Source: JANQGG01 sp964642175
Lineage (GTDB): Bacteria; Bacteroidota; Chlorobiia; Chlorobiales; Chloroherpetonaceae
DNA length: 64,000 nucleotides
Direction: 5' to 3'
Assembly: GCA_964642175.1 (NCBI GenBank)
Contig: CAZXOK010000001.1
Coordinates: 682,001-746,000 of the forward strand
Under the pieces are notes generated by a model. It searched no databases. It saw only the letters and a program-made list of their open reading frames with translations, and was not told the origin of the DNA. A program made the translations under genes and the position numbers. Of the stretch, positions 37,281 to 46,384 are shown piece by piece. The number at the start of each line of letters is the position of its first letter. Within the stretch, counting starts at the first letter, position 1.

Positions 37281-37414
37281 TATGAAAGGAGGGACGAATA
37301 ACATAGAAGTAAGTCTCCTTGAAAATATCATAATATGTGCTTAAAGCACAAACTTTCACTAGAGTGACAGTCATTAGGAAAATTGAGAGCGGCTAAAAAA
37401 TAGCCGCTTTTTTT
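37281..37414 (+). ncRNA. Candidate small RNA or structured 3' region
   Basis: Between hisN-like and methyltransferase genes. Contains AAGGAGgg-AC pairing with GTCTCCTT (37286-37320), hairpin TGTGC-TTAAA-GCACA (37336-37350), inverted repeat TCACT-AG-AGTGA (37356-37367), and a strong terminator at the end. A nine-base anti-ribosome match (AAAGGAGGG) is not followed by a start codon. It may be an independent RNA or just the folded tail of the hisN-like mRNA. No known RNA family recognised. Confidence 0.35.
37388..37414 (+). terminator. Rho-independent terminator
   Basis: Perfect stem AGCGGCTA / TAGCCGCT, 5-nt loop, followed by seven T. Ends the E1-hisN transcript or the candidate small RNA. Confidence 0.93.
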
Positions 37415-37459
37415 ATTTATTTTTTTTATCATTGACCTAACTATTTAAGTGATATTCTC

Positions 37460-38248
37460 ATGGAAGACCTCTCGGGGCAAATTCGTTACAACTGGAATTA
37501 CCAATACAGCTTGGGTAAAGATGTTCTGGTCCCTTTCTTAACCAAAAAAAATGTCTTCCATACCGGTGATAATGTTTTTGAAGTTGGATGCGGTGAAGGG
37601 GGTGTATTGACTACGTTTGCTGAAGCAGGTGTTCAAAAGGCAATTGGTACTGATATTCACCAGGAGCGGCTTGTGTATGGCCGTGATTTCATTAAAGAAA
37701 AGGGTCAGGTTATTGAGTTAAGTAGTCATAACATTCTTGAAGAGGAAATTCCGGATGAATGGGCACAACAGTTCGACCTGGTTTTGCTCAGAGATGTTAT
37801 TGAACATCTTACAGATACAGGTTTGGCATTAAAACGAATCAAGAGGCTCTTAAAACCCGGCGGTTACCTTTTTGTTACCTTTCCTCCTTTTTATTCACCA
37901 TTTGGGGCTCATCAGCATACCTTAAAAAATTTCTGGGGTAAATTTCCATATATCCAATTTCTTCCTAAACCGCTTTTCATAAAAATGATCCGGTCGGAGA
38001 AGCTAAGAGATGTCGAGGAAGTAACTCGAATTAACACCATAAAACTGAGTCCGGGAAAATTTAAAACGGCAGCCCTCAGTTGTGGTTATCAGATATTTTC
38101 TGAGGAATACTACATTTTAAGGCCGGTATTTAAAATGAAGTTTGGACTACCCGAGGTAAAATTACCAAACGTGCTAAACCATACGTTTTTTCAGAATACA
38201 TGCTCAACCGAGGCAAATTTTATTTTAAGGGTTCCCGAAAATGCTTAA
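37460..38248 (+). CDS. Class I SAM-dependent methyltransferase
   Basis: 262 aa. SAM-binding motif I is VFEVGCGEGGVLTTFAEAGV (about residues 34-53), with the acidic residue at the end of strand 2 in GTDIHQERL. Motif post-I is DLVLLRDVIEHL, then LKPGGYLFVTFPPFYSPFG. Close to methylases of the UbiE/COQ5-like superfamily; the substrate is not known. Its stop interlocks with that of convergent hemD in a shared TTAA (38245-38248). Next to tetrapyrrole genes, but on the opposite strand. Confidence 0.82.
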   Translation: MEDLSGQIRYNWNYQYSLGKDVLVPFLTKKNVFHTGDNVFEVGCGEGGVLTTFAEAGVQKAIGTDIHQERLVYGRDFIKEKGQVIELSSHNILEEEIPDEWAQQFDLVLLRDVIEHLTDTGLALKRIKRLLKPGGYLFVTFPPFYSPFGAHQHTLKNFWGKFPYIQFLPKPLFIKMIRSEKLRDVEEVTRINTIKLSPGKFKTAALSCGYQIFSEEYYILRPVFKMKFGLPEVKLPNVLNHTFFQNTCSTEANFILRVPENA

Positions 38249-38994
38249 TGCAGTGAGCCAGAAATAGCCTCAGCAATCCCTTTTGCAGTAGAATAGGATG
38301 GCATGATATCGGTGTCTATATGAAGATCTTTTAATGCTGCCGAGGTCGTATCACCAATTGAGGCAATTTTAATAAACTGGGGTATTTGTTGCAGCTCCAG
38401 CAAGCTAAAAAAGTTGGTTGCAGTTGAAGGGCTTGTGAAGACGATGCAGTTGATTTTTCCAGATTCTATCATGGATTTTATGCGGTTTTTTTCACTATCC
38501 TCAACAACAGGTGCCTGGTTGGCATAAACAGTAAGTTGATCACAATACCCACCAAATTTATTGATCTCGGAAGGTATAATACCTAATGATAATGAACCAC
38601 GAACAAACAGGTATGTTTTTGACCTGATTTCTTCAGGCTTGATCATGGCCATCAGGTCGGTAGCATAGGCCCGGGATGGAATGGGTTGAGGTTTAACTTC
38701 AAAAGTCTCAAGGGCTTCCGCCGTTTTTTTGCCAACGGCATAAACCTTGAGTCGGTTCAGGCCATCAGCAGCATGAGCTTTATGGGAGTCATCAAGGTTT
38801 GAGAAAAAGTAGCGAACACTATTAACACTGGTAAAAAATGCACCTTGGTACTTACTTAAATCAGGTAAAGACCAGTCTGTTATTGCTTTAATTTCTATGG
38901 TAGGGAAAAGTTCATAACCAAGCCCGTATTTTTTAAGGGCTGAAACGAGAGTATTTGACTGGTCTTTAGGTCTGGTAATTAAAACCGTTTTCAT
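38245..38994 (-). CDS. hemD: Uroporphyrinogen-III synthase
   Basis: Closes hydroxymethylbilane into uroporphyrinogen III. 249 aa, a diverse family. Recognised by two alternating Rossmann-like domains and the conserved FTSVNSVRYFF, VFTSPSTATNF and IASIGDTTSAAL. It overlaps hemC by 4 nt (ATGA) as the last gene of hemA-hemC-hemD. Its stop shares a TTAA with the convergent methyltransferase. Confidence 0.92.
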   Translation of the reverse strand: MKTVLITRPKDQSNTLVSALKKYGLGYELFPTIEIKAITDWSLPDLSKYQGAFFTSVNSVRYFFSNLDDSHKAHAADGLNRLKVYAVGKKTAEALETFEVKPQPIPSRAYATDLMAMIKPEEIRSKTYLFVRGSLSLGIIPSEINKFGGYCDQLTVYANQAPVVEDSEKNRIKSMIESGKINCIVFTSPSTATNFFSLLELQQIPQFIKIASIGDTTSAALKDLHIDTDIMPSYSTAKGIAEAISGSLH

Positions 38995-39935
38995 GCCTCT
39001 TCAGGACGGATCTCTTTGAGGATTTCATCAGCGCCTTCGTTGCGCATTTCTTCGGCCAGGTCGATACCAATTTTTTCTGCCGCTTCCACACTATCTACAG
39101 TTTGGAATTCGACATTTTTACGAATTGCACGATCGCCGTTTAATGAGCCTACATAGGCCGAAAACTTAAACTTACCATCTTCAAATCGGGCTGAAGCACC
39201 AATTGGGATCTGGCAACCGCCTTCAAGCGTTCTCAGAAGCGCGCGTTCGCACTTGGCACAAAGTTCGGTTTCTTTATCATTAAGAACACTTATTATCTCA
39301 CGGGTTACGTTATCATCAATTCTGGTTTCAATTCCCAATGCTCCCTGACCAACAGCTGGAATAATAACATCCGGTGCAATAATTTCGGAGATATGCTCAG
39401 AAAACTCCAGACGGTATACACCGGCATAAGCCAATAACATGGCGTCGGCATCACCTTCTTCAAATCGTTTAAATCGGGTATTTAGATTGCCACGGATATC
39501 AACCGTTTTAAGGTCGGGGCGATACGATAATAGCTGAGAGCGGCGTCGCAAACTGCTGGTAGCGACAACAGCACCTTCTGGAAGGGTTTTGACTGTATAG
39601 TCACCTTTTGCAATTAAAACATCACGGGTATCTTCACGATCGGAAATAGCCGAAATTATTAATCCATCCGGGGTTATGGTTGGCAGATCTTTCAAACTAT
39701 GAACGGCTAAATCAATTTCATTACGAAGCATAACATGCTCGATATCGCGGGTAAACAAGCCTTTATCACCAATTTTAGCTAAAGGTGAGTCAAGAATCTT
39801 ATCACCGGTTGTGTTGATTTTACGCAGAGAAATGTCTAATTGCGGATAGTGTTTTTCTAATTCAGCTTTAACAAATTCAGCTTGCCATAAAGCTAATGCA
39901 CTTGAACGGGTACCGATAACTAATTTGTCTTTCAA
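38991..39935 (-). CDS. hemC: Porphobilinogen deaminase (hydroxymethylbilane synthase)
   Basis: Links four porphobilinogens into hydroxymethylbilane. 314 aa. Cofactor-attachment Cys241 (LEGGCQIPIGA), catalytic Asp83 (HSLKDLPT), and the basic TSSLRRRSQLL and DIRGNLNTRF. Overlaps hemA upstream and hemD downstream by 4 nt each, so the three are translationally coupled. Confidence 0.98.
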   Translation of the reverse strand: MKDKLVIGTRSSALALWQAEFVKAELEKHYPQLDISLRKINTTGDKILDSPLAKIGDKGLFTRDIEHVMLRNEIDLAVHSLKDLPTITPDGLIISAISDREDTRDVLIAKGDYTVKTLPEGAVVATSSLRRRSQLLSYRPDLKTVDIRGNLNTRFKRFEEGDADAMLLAYAGVYRLEFSEHISEIIAPDVIIPAVGQGALGIETRIDDNVTREIISVLNDKETELCAKCERALLRTLEGGCQIPIGASARFEDGKFKFSAYVGSLNGDRAIRKNVEFQTVDSVEAAEKIGIDLAEEMRNEGADEILKEIRPEEA

Positions 39936-41242
39936 TTATCTTGATTTTTAATGTTGATTGGAAATGCTAAACCAGGAAACTCTTCGGTTTGTTCTGAGAG
40001 ATCGAACACCGAGCGGATAAAATTGACCGGGTCGGTTGTATCGTTGCTTTGCTCTTTGATCGTGATGATTGGATAATGAAGCAACTTTTTGACAATTCTA
40101 TCGGACAGAATGCACATGCGCTCGTACTCTTCCGGAGATACTTTGTTTTTAATACGCTCAAGTTCTTTTTCTTTAATGGCAAAGAATTTCTCCTGAAGAT
40201 CCTGAATTGTAGGTTTAACTTCAAGCGAGAAATACCATTTGGCGTATTCAATTAAGTCTTTTTGTATGATGTGTTTAACTCTTGGTAACTCAGCCCGGCG
40301 TTTTTCAAGGTTGCTGTCAATGATCATTTTCAGATCATCAATGTCTTTTAAAAACACATTGTTGACCTCTGAAACATCAGGGGCAACATTACGGGGCAAT
40401 CCTAAATCAAGAATCAGCATAGGCTGGCGATGGCGTTTTTGCATGGCTTCTGTAACATGCTGGCCTTCAAGGATATGATTGGTGCCGCCTACGGCAGTTA
40501 TGATGATATCAAAATTATGAAGCTCAGAGTAGAGGTTCTCAATATCTATGATTTTACCGGTTCCAAGCTCTTCGGCCAAAGATTCAGCACGGGCCCGGGT
40601 ACGATTGGTGATATAAAAATCTTTAACTTTTTTATCCAGTAAATTTTTAGCTGCAAGTTTGGCAGTATCGCCGGCACCGATCAGAAGAATATTCTTTGTT
40701 GAGAGGTCAGAGTAGACTTTTTTAGTGAGTTCAACAGCGGCATAGCTTACCGAAACCGCACCAGCTGTAAGTTTTGTTTTGGTTCGAACACGATTGGCAA
40801 CGCTAAAACCGGTATGGCACATTTTGTTGATCAAAGGACCGGTTGTTTTCATTTCTACAGCAAGGTTATATGAATTTTTAACCTGGCCGATAATCTGAAC
40901 CTCGCCTAAAATTAAGGAATCAATAGCGCATGAGACATTAAAGAAATGTCGAACGGCACCGCAGGCAAAATAGTTAAAGAAATGCTCGCGGGTTACTTCC
41001 TTTCGAATGCCCTTTTGGGAAATGATATAATCTTTAAGATAAGTGGCAGTAACTTCTGGCAGGCCTGGTACAACATACAATTCTGTCCGGTTACAGGTGG
41101 AAAGTATCAAGGCCTCTGAGGCAATTTTACTTTCAATAAGATCAGATAGTAAAGCACGGGCTTCTTTGTCGCTAAATGCTACTTTTTCTCGTATTTCAAT
41201 CGATGCGGTATTATGATTAACACCTACTGCTATTAAGTTCAT
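39932..41242 (-). CDS. hemA: Glutamyl-tRNA reductase
   Basis: First committed step of the C5 pathway to aminolevulinate. 436 aa. Catalytic Cys50 (LSTCNRTELY), conserved GVNHNTASIEIREKVAF at the start, and NADPH-binding GAGDTAKLAAKNL near residue 192. The presence of hemA and absence of an ALA synthase point to the C5 route. First gene of hemACD. hemX/ccsA-like gene lies 160 nt upstream on the same strand. hemL was not seen in the window. Confidence 0.98.
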   Translation of the reverse strand: MNLIAVGVNHNTASIEIREKVAFSDKEARALLSDLIESKIASEALILSTCNRTELYVVPGLPEVTATYLKDYIISQKGIRKEVTREHFFNYFACGAVRHFFNVSCAIDSLILGEVQIIGQVKNSYNLAVEMKTTGPLINKMCHTGFSVANRVRTKTKLTAGAVSVSYAAVELTKKVYSDLSTKNILLIGAGDTAKLAAKNLLDKKVKDFYITNRTRARAESLAEELGTGKIIDIENLYSELHNFDIIITAVGGTNHILEGQHVTEAMQKRHRQPMLILDLGLPRNVAPDVSEVNNVFLKDIDDLKMIIDSNLEKRRAELPRVKHIIQKDLIEYAKWYFSLEVKPTIQDLQEKFFAIKEKELERIKNKVSPEEYERMCILSDRIVKKLLHYPIITIKEQSNDTTDPVNFIRSVFDLSEQTEEFPGLAFPINIKNQDN

Positions 41243-41401
41243 AGTTTGTGCCAGTTTTTTAACTTTTTTATGAAACTACTCACCACTTATCTAAAGTTAC
41301 TTACCCCGAAAAATATAGGCCATACAACTCCCAATTCAAAATTGCAACTCAATATATTTTACCGGTTTGGATGAAAATATTAAAAACCAGGAACGATTTA
41401 G

Positions 41402-42229
41402 CTAACTGTGAAAAGTTGGAGAAAACAAGTTAAAAAATGTGATGGATAAAAATGTCAGGATCAGACCTGTGACAAATAAGATCGACATCCTTCGGCCATT
41501 CCATCCCAACTGTTGTTTAACCGTTAAAGCCACCCCGTAGTGTATCCAGATGATGATCACTCCTAAAAGTTTTGGATCCAGTATCCGGACTAAGATCGAT
41601 TCGTCGGTTTTGGTAAATTGCGATACTCCGGCAATAATTGAGAAAGTCATGAATGTAAAACCCGTGATAACCGAGTGAAAACTCATTTTTTCGATGATCT
41701 CAAGGTTCGGAAGCCGCTGAAAAAGCAAGCCGTAATAGTTGTTTTGTATCTGACGGAATAAAATCAAGTACAAGAGCCCATATATGCCGGCAATACATAT
41801 AGCGCTGTAACCCAGCAGAGCTGCAACAATATGAAGTTCAATAATCCAATTATCGATAAGTGATTGATTGACATCCGGTGCGTTACTGATGAAAATAGAG
41901 GACAACCCGTGAAAGATGAGTGATAGCGTAATGACAAAGCCACCCAAAGCGTTTGTTTTAGTGTAAAGCTCAACTGTCAGATATATTAAAGACAAGGTAA
42001 AGGCGATCATGGTCATCATTTGATAGACCGAACCAATGGGCGGGTATCCGTTTTTAACTGTGAGTGTGGTCAGGTATACCAGATGCAATAGAATTGTCAG
42101 GACGAGTAACGGGGTTTTTACCTTTTTCAGCCAATCAAGTTCTTTAATAAAATGGTAAATGTACAAGGTTGTTGTGATCAGATACAGAAAGGCAACCCCA
42201 AACGATAATATTGAAACAGCTGAATCCAT
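41402..42229 (-). CDS. HemX/CcsA-like cytochrome c assembly membrane protein
   Basis: 275 aa, about eight hydrophobic segments spread along the length. Belongs to the CcsA/ResC/HemX superfamily (LHIVAALLGYSAICIAGIYG, and IHYGVALTVKQQLGWNGRR near the C-terminus). Haem-handling histidines occur in predicted external loops. Such genes often lie just before hemA (hemX) and affect glutamyl-tRNA reductase levels or cytochrome c maturation. Here the 160-nt gap to hemA suggests a linked but perhaps separately started transcript. Confidence 0.8.
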   Translation of the reverse strand: MDSAVSILSFGVAFLYLITTTLYIYHFIKELDWLKKVKTPLLVLTILLHLVYLTTLTVKNGYPPIGSVYQMMTMIAFTLSLIYLTVELYTKTNALGGFVITLSLIFHGLSSIFISNAPDVNQSLIDNWIIELHIVAALLGYSAICIAGIYGLLYLILFRQIQNNYYGLLFQRLPNLEIIEKMSFHSVITGFTFMTFSIIAGVSQFTKTDESILVRILDPKLLGVIIIWIHYGVALTVKQQLGWNGRRMSILFVTGLILTFLSITFFNLFSPTFHS

Positions 42230-42397
42230 GGTTTTTATTTTGTGGCAATAGCCTTACAATTTATGAAAATCTCATTAAAGACAATGGGTAGAAAAAAAGA
42301 AAACCATTCTTAATACAAGACTAGTAGACAATGCCCCTGCTTTATTGTATATTCCTCGCCTTAATTAATCAGAACGAATTTTTGGGAAATAATTACC

Positions 42398-44239
42398 ATG
42401 TCATTAGTCAGAGAAGATATAAGAAATATAGCCATTATTGCACATGTTGACCATGGAAAAACTACATTAGTTGATGCAATTTTAAAACAAACCGGAACAT
42501 TCAGAGAGAATCAGAAAGTAGAAGACCGCATCATGGATTCCAACCCTCAGGAACGGGAACGCGGTATTACCATTTTTGCAAAAAACGCCTCCTTTACATA
42601 CAACGATATTAAAGTAAATGTCGTAGATACACCCGGCCATGCTGATTTTGGCGGGGAAGTGGAACGCATATTAAAAATGGTTGATGGCGCCCTATTGCTT
42701 GTTGATGCGCTTGAAGGCCCGATGCCTCAAACCAAGTTTGTACTTAGAAAAGCCCTGGAACTGGGCTTACATATCATGGTGGTGATAAATAAGATCGACA
42801 GGCCAAATGCCGATCCGCATGCTATTTTGGATAAGGTACTGGATCTGTTTATCCAGTTAGGTGCCAACGAAGAGCAGCTTGACTTCCCTTATGTGTTTGC
42901 TTCAGCTAAAAACGGTTTTGCAATTGAAAACCTCGAAGATGAACACAAAGATATCACCCCGCTTCTCGACAAGATCATAAAATATATGCCCCCGCCGGAA
43001 GCTCATGTTGAAGAGCCATTCCAAATGCTTATAAATACTGTTGATTACAGCGAATACCTGGGTAAAATAGCTATCGGACGGATTTTTAAAGGATCGTTGA
43101 AAAAAGGGGATCCGTTTATCTGCATTACCCGTGAGGCTGAATTGATCAATGGAAAAGTAGCAAAGTTGTATGTGTTTGATAAACTCGGTAAGGTTGAAGT
43201 TGAAAGCGCCGGCGCAGGAGATATTGTGGCGGTAACAGGTCTGGATGCCATTTCCATAGGCGATACCTTAACCAACCCTGAGCGGCCAGAGCCTTTGGAT
43301 ACCATAGAGATCTCAGAGCCGACCATTTCGATGTTCTTCTCTGTAAATAACTCGCCGTTTGCCGGAAAAGAAGGTAAATTTGTAACCAGCAGAAATATCC
43401 GCGAGCGTCTATTTAAAGAAGTCCTGGCCAACGTGGCCATGAAAGTGGAAGAAACCGACAGCGCTGATACGTTTAAAGTGTCCGGCCGGGGTGAACTGCA
43501 TATTTCCGTACTCATAGAAACCATGCGTCGTGAAGGTTTTGAACTGGCTGTTTCGCGGCCTCAGGTGATTATTAAAGAAAACGAGAAGGGTGAGTTGTGC
43601 GAGCCAATTGAGAGTGTCTCTATTGATGTGCCGGATCAGTTTGTTGGCATTGTAATTGAGAAAATGGGAAAACGAAAAGCCGAGATGAAAAACATGATCC
43701 AACTCGAAGGTGGTCTGGTGCGGCTTGAGTTTGAAATCCCAACGCGTGGTTTGCTTGGATTCAATACCGAGTTTATAACGGATACAAAGGGTGAAGGTAT
43801 CCTGAGTCATGTCTTTAAAGCGTATGAACCATTCAGAGGCGAGATTCCTACCCGAAGTACGGGCGCATTGGTCTCGGCCGAAAATGGCGACTCGGTTGCC
43901 TATGCCATCAGCAACCTGGAAGACCGGGGTTCATTTTTCATTGAGCCGGGTATTGGGGTTTATGAAGGTATGATTGTAGGTGAGTGTAATCGTGAGTTTG
44001 ATATGAACATTAATGTGTGTAAAACCAAAAAGCTCACCAATATGCGTGCTTCCGGCGCTGATGAATCGTTACGATTAACACCGGCCAGACTACTTACACT
44101 CGAACAAGCTATTGAATTTATTGCCGATGATGAGTTGGTTGAAGTAACACCAAAAACCATCCGTCTCAGAAAGAAAACATTGGATTCTAATTTGAGGGCT
44201 AAAGAAGCCAAGAAAAAGAAATTGGCTGCAGAAGCTTAA
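42398..44239 (+). CDS. typA: Ribosome-binding GTPase TypA/BipA
   Basis: Translational GTPase needed under stress or low temperature and for ribosome assembly. 613 aa, full length. G1 AHVDHGKTTLVDAIL (residues 14-28), switch RERGITIFAKNA, G3 DTPGHADFGGE, G4 NKIDRP. C-terminal BipA part with PTRGLLGFNTEF. It shares a TTAA stop overlap with convergent bchX. Confidence 0.98.
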   Translation: MSLVREDIRNIAIIAHVDHGKTTLVDAILKQTGTFRENQKVEDRIMDSNPQERERGITIFAKNASFTYNDIKVNVVDTPGHADFGGEVERILKMVDGALLLVDALEGPMPQTKFVLRKALELGLHIMVVINKIDRPNADPHAILDKVLDLFIQLGANEEQLDFPYVFASAKNGFAIENLEDEHKDITPLLDKIIKYMPPPEAHVEEPFQMLINTVDYSEYLGKIAIGRIFKGSLKKGDPFICITREAELINGKVAKLYVFDKLGKVEVESAGAGDIVAVTGLDAISIGDTLTNPERPEPLDTIEISEPTISMFFSVNNSPFAGKEGKFVTSRNIRERLFKEVLANVAMKVEETDSADTFKVSGRGELHISVLIETMRREGFELAVSRPQVIIKENEKGELCEPIESVSIDVPDQFVGIVIEKMGKRKAEMKNMIQLEGGLVRLEFEIPTRGLLGFNTEFITDTKGEGILSHVFKAYEPFRGEIPTRSTGALVSAENGDSVAYAISNLEDRGSFFIEPGIGVYEGMIVGECNREFDMNINVCKTKKLTNMRASGADESLRLTPARLLTLEQAIEFIADDELVEVTPKTIRLRKKTLDSNLRAKEAKKKKLAAEA

Positions 44240-45345
44240 TCGTGAGAGAAAAATAATTGCTTAAGTTGCGCCTTTGCCGATTTTAATAGGTCTTCAGTTT
44301 CCTGAAGGCCTATTTTTTTTTCAGCAGCAATATCCTCCAGGCTCAGCCCTTTTTTATCGTGGGCAATTAAAATATCTTTTTCCGGTGAAGGCAGTTTTGC
44401 TATGCATTCATCCAACCGATCCAGGCCTTGTTGCGGGTCATCAGATCCCACTTCAGAAGCATCTTGATTCTGCTCCTTATCGACCAGGTCTGTTAGCTCT
44501 GCCGATTGCGGGCGCCTGAACTCCACTTCCCCAAAGAGTAACATGAACTCTTCGTAGCTGAGCCCTTTAGGTTTGCAATACGGTATGCTGCGATCCATGA
44601 ACTGAGCGGCCAGGTCTAAGAAAGTATCCTGGAATTTTTCATGCCGAACCAGGACATCAAAACTGTCGGAAATGGATCGGGCTTCTGAAGAGTAGGGGAG
44701 TTTCATTAAAATATTGATCCCGGCTGCTTCGGCATATTTTTCAGCCACGCCGCCGCCATCGTCGCGGTTGACGATCATACCCAGCAATTTGGACTGGCCG
44801 CCATAAGCATTAAAATGGTTGTTGGCCAGGCAAATATTATTGGCTGCAAAAATGGATTGCCGATCGTTGGAAACCACCAAAATCACTTCTTCGCACAGTG
44901 AGCGGGAAAGCGGTGTGGCAAAACCACCACAAACCACATCTCCCAGAAAATCCATCAGAATGTAGTCGAGGTGCCAGGAAAACAGTCCCAATTCTTCTAA
45001 AATATCAAATCCTGAAATAATACTTCGGCCGCCGCATCCGCGACCAACTTCGGGTCCGCCGAGTTCTATGCCAAATATCTGGTTCTTGATACCTTCAAGT
45101 TGGGTTTTGAAGACCACGTCTTCAATACCAAGTTTTGAATTATGTTGCTGTTTTTGATAATAAGCTTCGGTAACGGTTGGAAGCGACAACCCGCCAAAAA
45201 GTGATGTGGTGGAATCGTGCTTGGGGTCGCATCCAATTTGCAGAACCCGATTATTGAGATGAGCTAATGCTGCGGTGAGGTTGGTGGTCAAGAAACTTTT
45301 ACCAATGCCACCTTTCCCATAAATCGCCAGTGTACGAACAGACAT
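44236..45345 (-). CDS. bchX: Chlorophyllide reductase iron protein BchX with extra C-terminal HTH-like tail
   Basis: ATP-dependent [4Fe-4S] reductase that feeds BchYZ to reduce chlorophyllide a towards bacteriochlorophyllide. 369 aa. P-loop YGKGGIGKSFLTTNL (residues 9-23), cluster ligands Cys104 (GRGCGGRSII) and Cys139 (DFLGDVVCGGF). BchX rather than BchL or NifH is judged from residues 134-145 and context with bchC and bchF. Residues 1-275 are the family core. About 290-369 is an acidic linker plus a segment (308-366) reading KLPSPEKDIL, GLSLEDIA, LKSAKAQLKQLF, which matches the layout of sigma-70 region 4. bchY and bchZ are not in the window. Last gene of bchF-bchC-bchX, 48 nt after bchC. 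Confidence 0.93.
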   Translation of the reverse strand: MSVRTLAIYGKGGIGKSFLTTNLTAALAHLNNRVLQIGCDPKHDSTTSLFGGLSLPTVTEAYYQKQQHNSKLGIEDVVFKTQLEGIKNQIFGIELGGPEVGRGCGGRSIISGFDILEELGLFSWHLDYILMDFLGDVVCGGFATPLSRSLCEEVILVVSNDRQSIFAANNICLANNHFNAYGGQSKLLGMIVNRDDGGGVAEKYAEAAGINILMKLPYSSEARSISDSFDVLVRHEKFQDTFLDLAAQFMDRSIPYCKPKGLSYEEFMLLFGEVEFRRPQSAELTDLVDKEQNQDASEVGSDDPQQGLDRLDECIAKLPSPEKDILIAHDKKGLSLEDIAAEKKIGLQETEDLLKSAKAQLKQLFFSHD

Positions 45346-45393
45346 ACCTTCAAAACCTAAAAATTAATAAATCCTTAACCGAGGCAACATGGT

Positions 45394-46356
45394 TTATTTA
45401 TCCCAAGAAAGCACCATCTTCAAACAAGAGGGGTCCTGGAATGCTGTATCATAATGGTTGGCAATATTATGCCAGGCCGATTCTGAATGGGTAAATATCG
45501 TTTTAAAGTTGATCAGTTCTTTGGCCATAAAATCCCGAACCCTGTCCAGATCACCCATGGCCCATTGCTTGGCACAGATCAATTTGAGTTCTTTCATAAA
45601 GATCTGCTCATACTTCAAATTCACCCTTTCATAATAACCACCAAAAACCACAGAGCCATGCATTTTTAAATACCTGAGGGTATCTTCGATGGCTTTCATC
45701 GAGCCCGAGCAATCAATAATAACATCATAATCCATGGTGGGCAGAACATCGCTCAGGCCAGTTTTACTGACATCAATTTTAATATCGGCTGCAGACTTGG
45801 AGAGTCTGGATTCATACAGATCAGTGGCTACAACAGACTGGGCTCCAAAGGCCCTGGCAAATTCGCATACCAATAATCCCACGGCTCCCTGGCCAATAAC
45901 GATCACTTTTTTGTCTTTTACATCAGCCAGTTCTACTGCATGAATGGCTGTAGCTCCCAAGGGCAGTGCAATGCCTACGATTGGTTCGGGCAACTCATCC
46001 AGAAGGGTTACTTTGTGAAGCGGAGAGACAATAAATTGTGAAGAACCTCCAAAAGCAGCATTTACATCGGTATATCCCAGTGATCCTGAGACATATACAT
46101 ATTTATCCATGTAGGATTTTGAAACATCCTGACCGCACTCAACAATCTTACCGACGGTTTCATAACCGGGGATTACCGGGTAGGAGGTCATATGCATGGA
46201 TGGCAAATGTCCATCCAACAGCATTTTTTCAGTACCTGCACTAATTGAAGACCACTTTGTCTGGATCAGAACATCTTCGTTACTGAGAGGCCGGAGACCG
46301 ACCTCTCGTAGTTCTATGGAGCCGGGGGATGAAAAGACAACCGCTTTTGATTTCAT
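45394..46356 (-). CDS. bchC: 3-hydroxyethyl bacteriochlorophyllide a dehydrogenase BchC
   Basis: Oxidises the C3 hydroxyethyl group to acetyl, finishing bacteriochlorophyllide a. 320 aa, medium-chain dehydrogenase fold. PGYETVGKIVECG near residue 63 replaces the zinc alcohol-dehydrogenase GHE. NAD-binding VIGQGAVGLLVCEFARAFGA (about residues 152-171). SISAGTEKMLLDGHLP near residue 36 is typical of BchC. It follows bchF by 28 nt. Confidence 0.93.
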   Translation of the reverse strand: MKSKAVVFSSPGSIELREVGLRPLSNEDVLIQTKWSSISAGTEKMLLDGHLPSMHMTSYPVIPGYETVGKIVECGQDVSKSYMDKYVYVSGSLGYTDVNAAFGGSSQFIVSPLHKVTLLDELPEPIVGIALPLGATAIHAVELADVKDKKVIVIGQGAVGLLVCEFARAFGAQSVVATDLYESRLSKSAADIKIDVSKTGLSDVLPTMDYDVIIDCSGSMKAIEDTLRYLKMHGSVVFGGYYERVNLKYEQIFMKELKLICAKQWAMGDLDRVRDFMAKELINFKTIFTHSESAWHNIANHYDTAFQDPSCLKMVLSWDK

Positions 46357-46384
46357 GGTATAATTCCAAACTGCTTAATAATGA

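Noticed and set aside
44236..45345. BchX as BchL or NifH
   Set aside because: Context with bchC and bchF and the sequence around Cys139 fit BchX better; no bchN or bchB is near.
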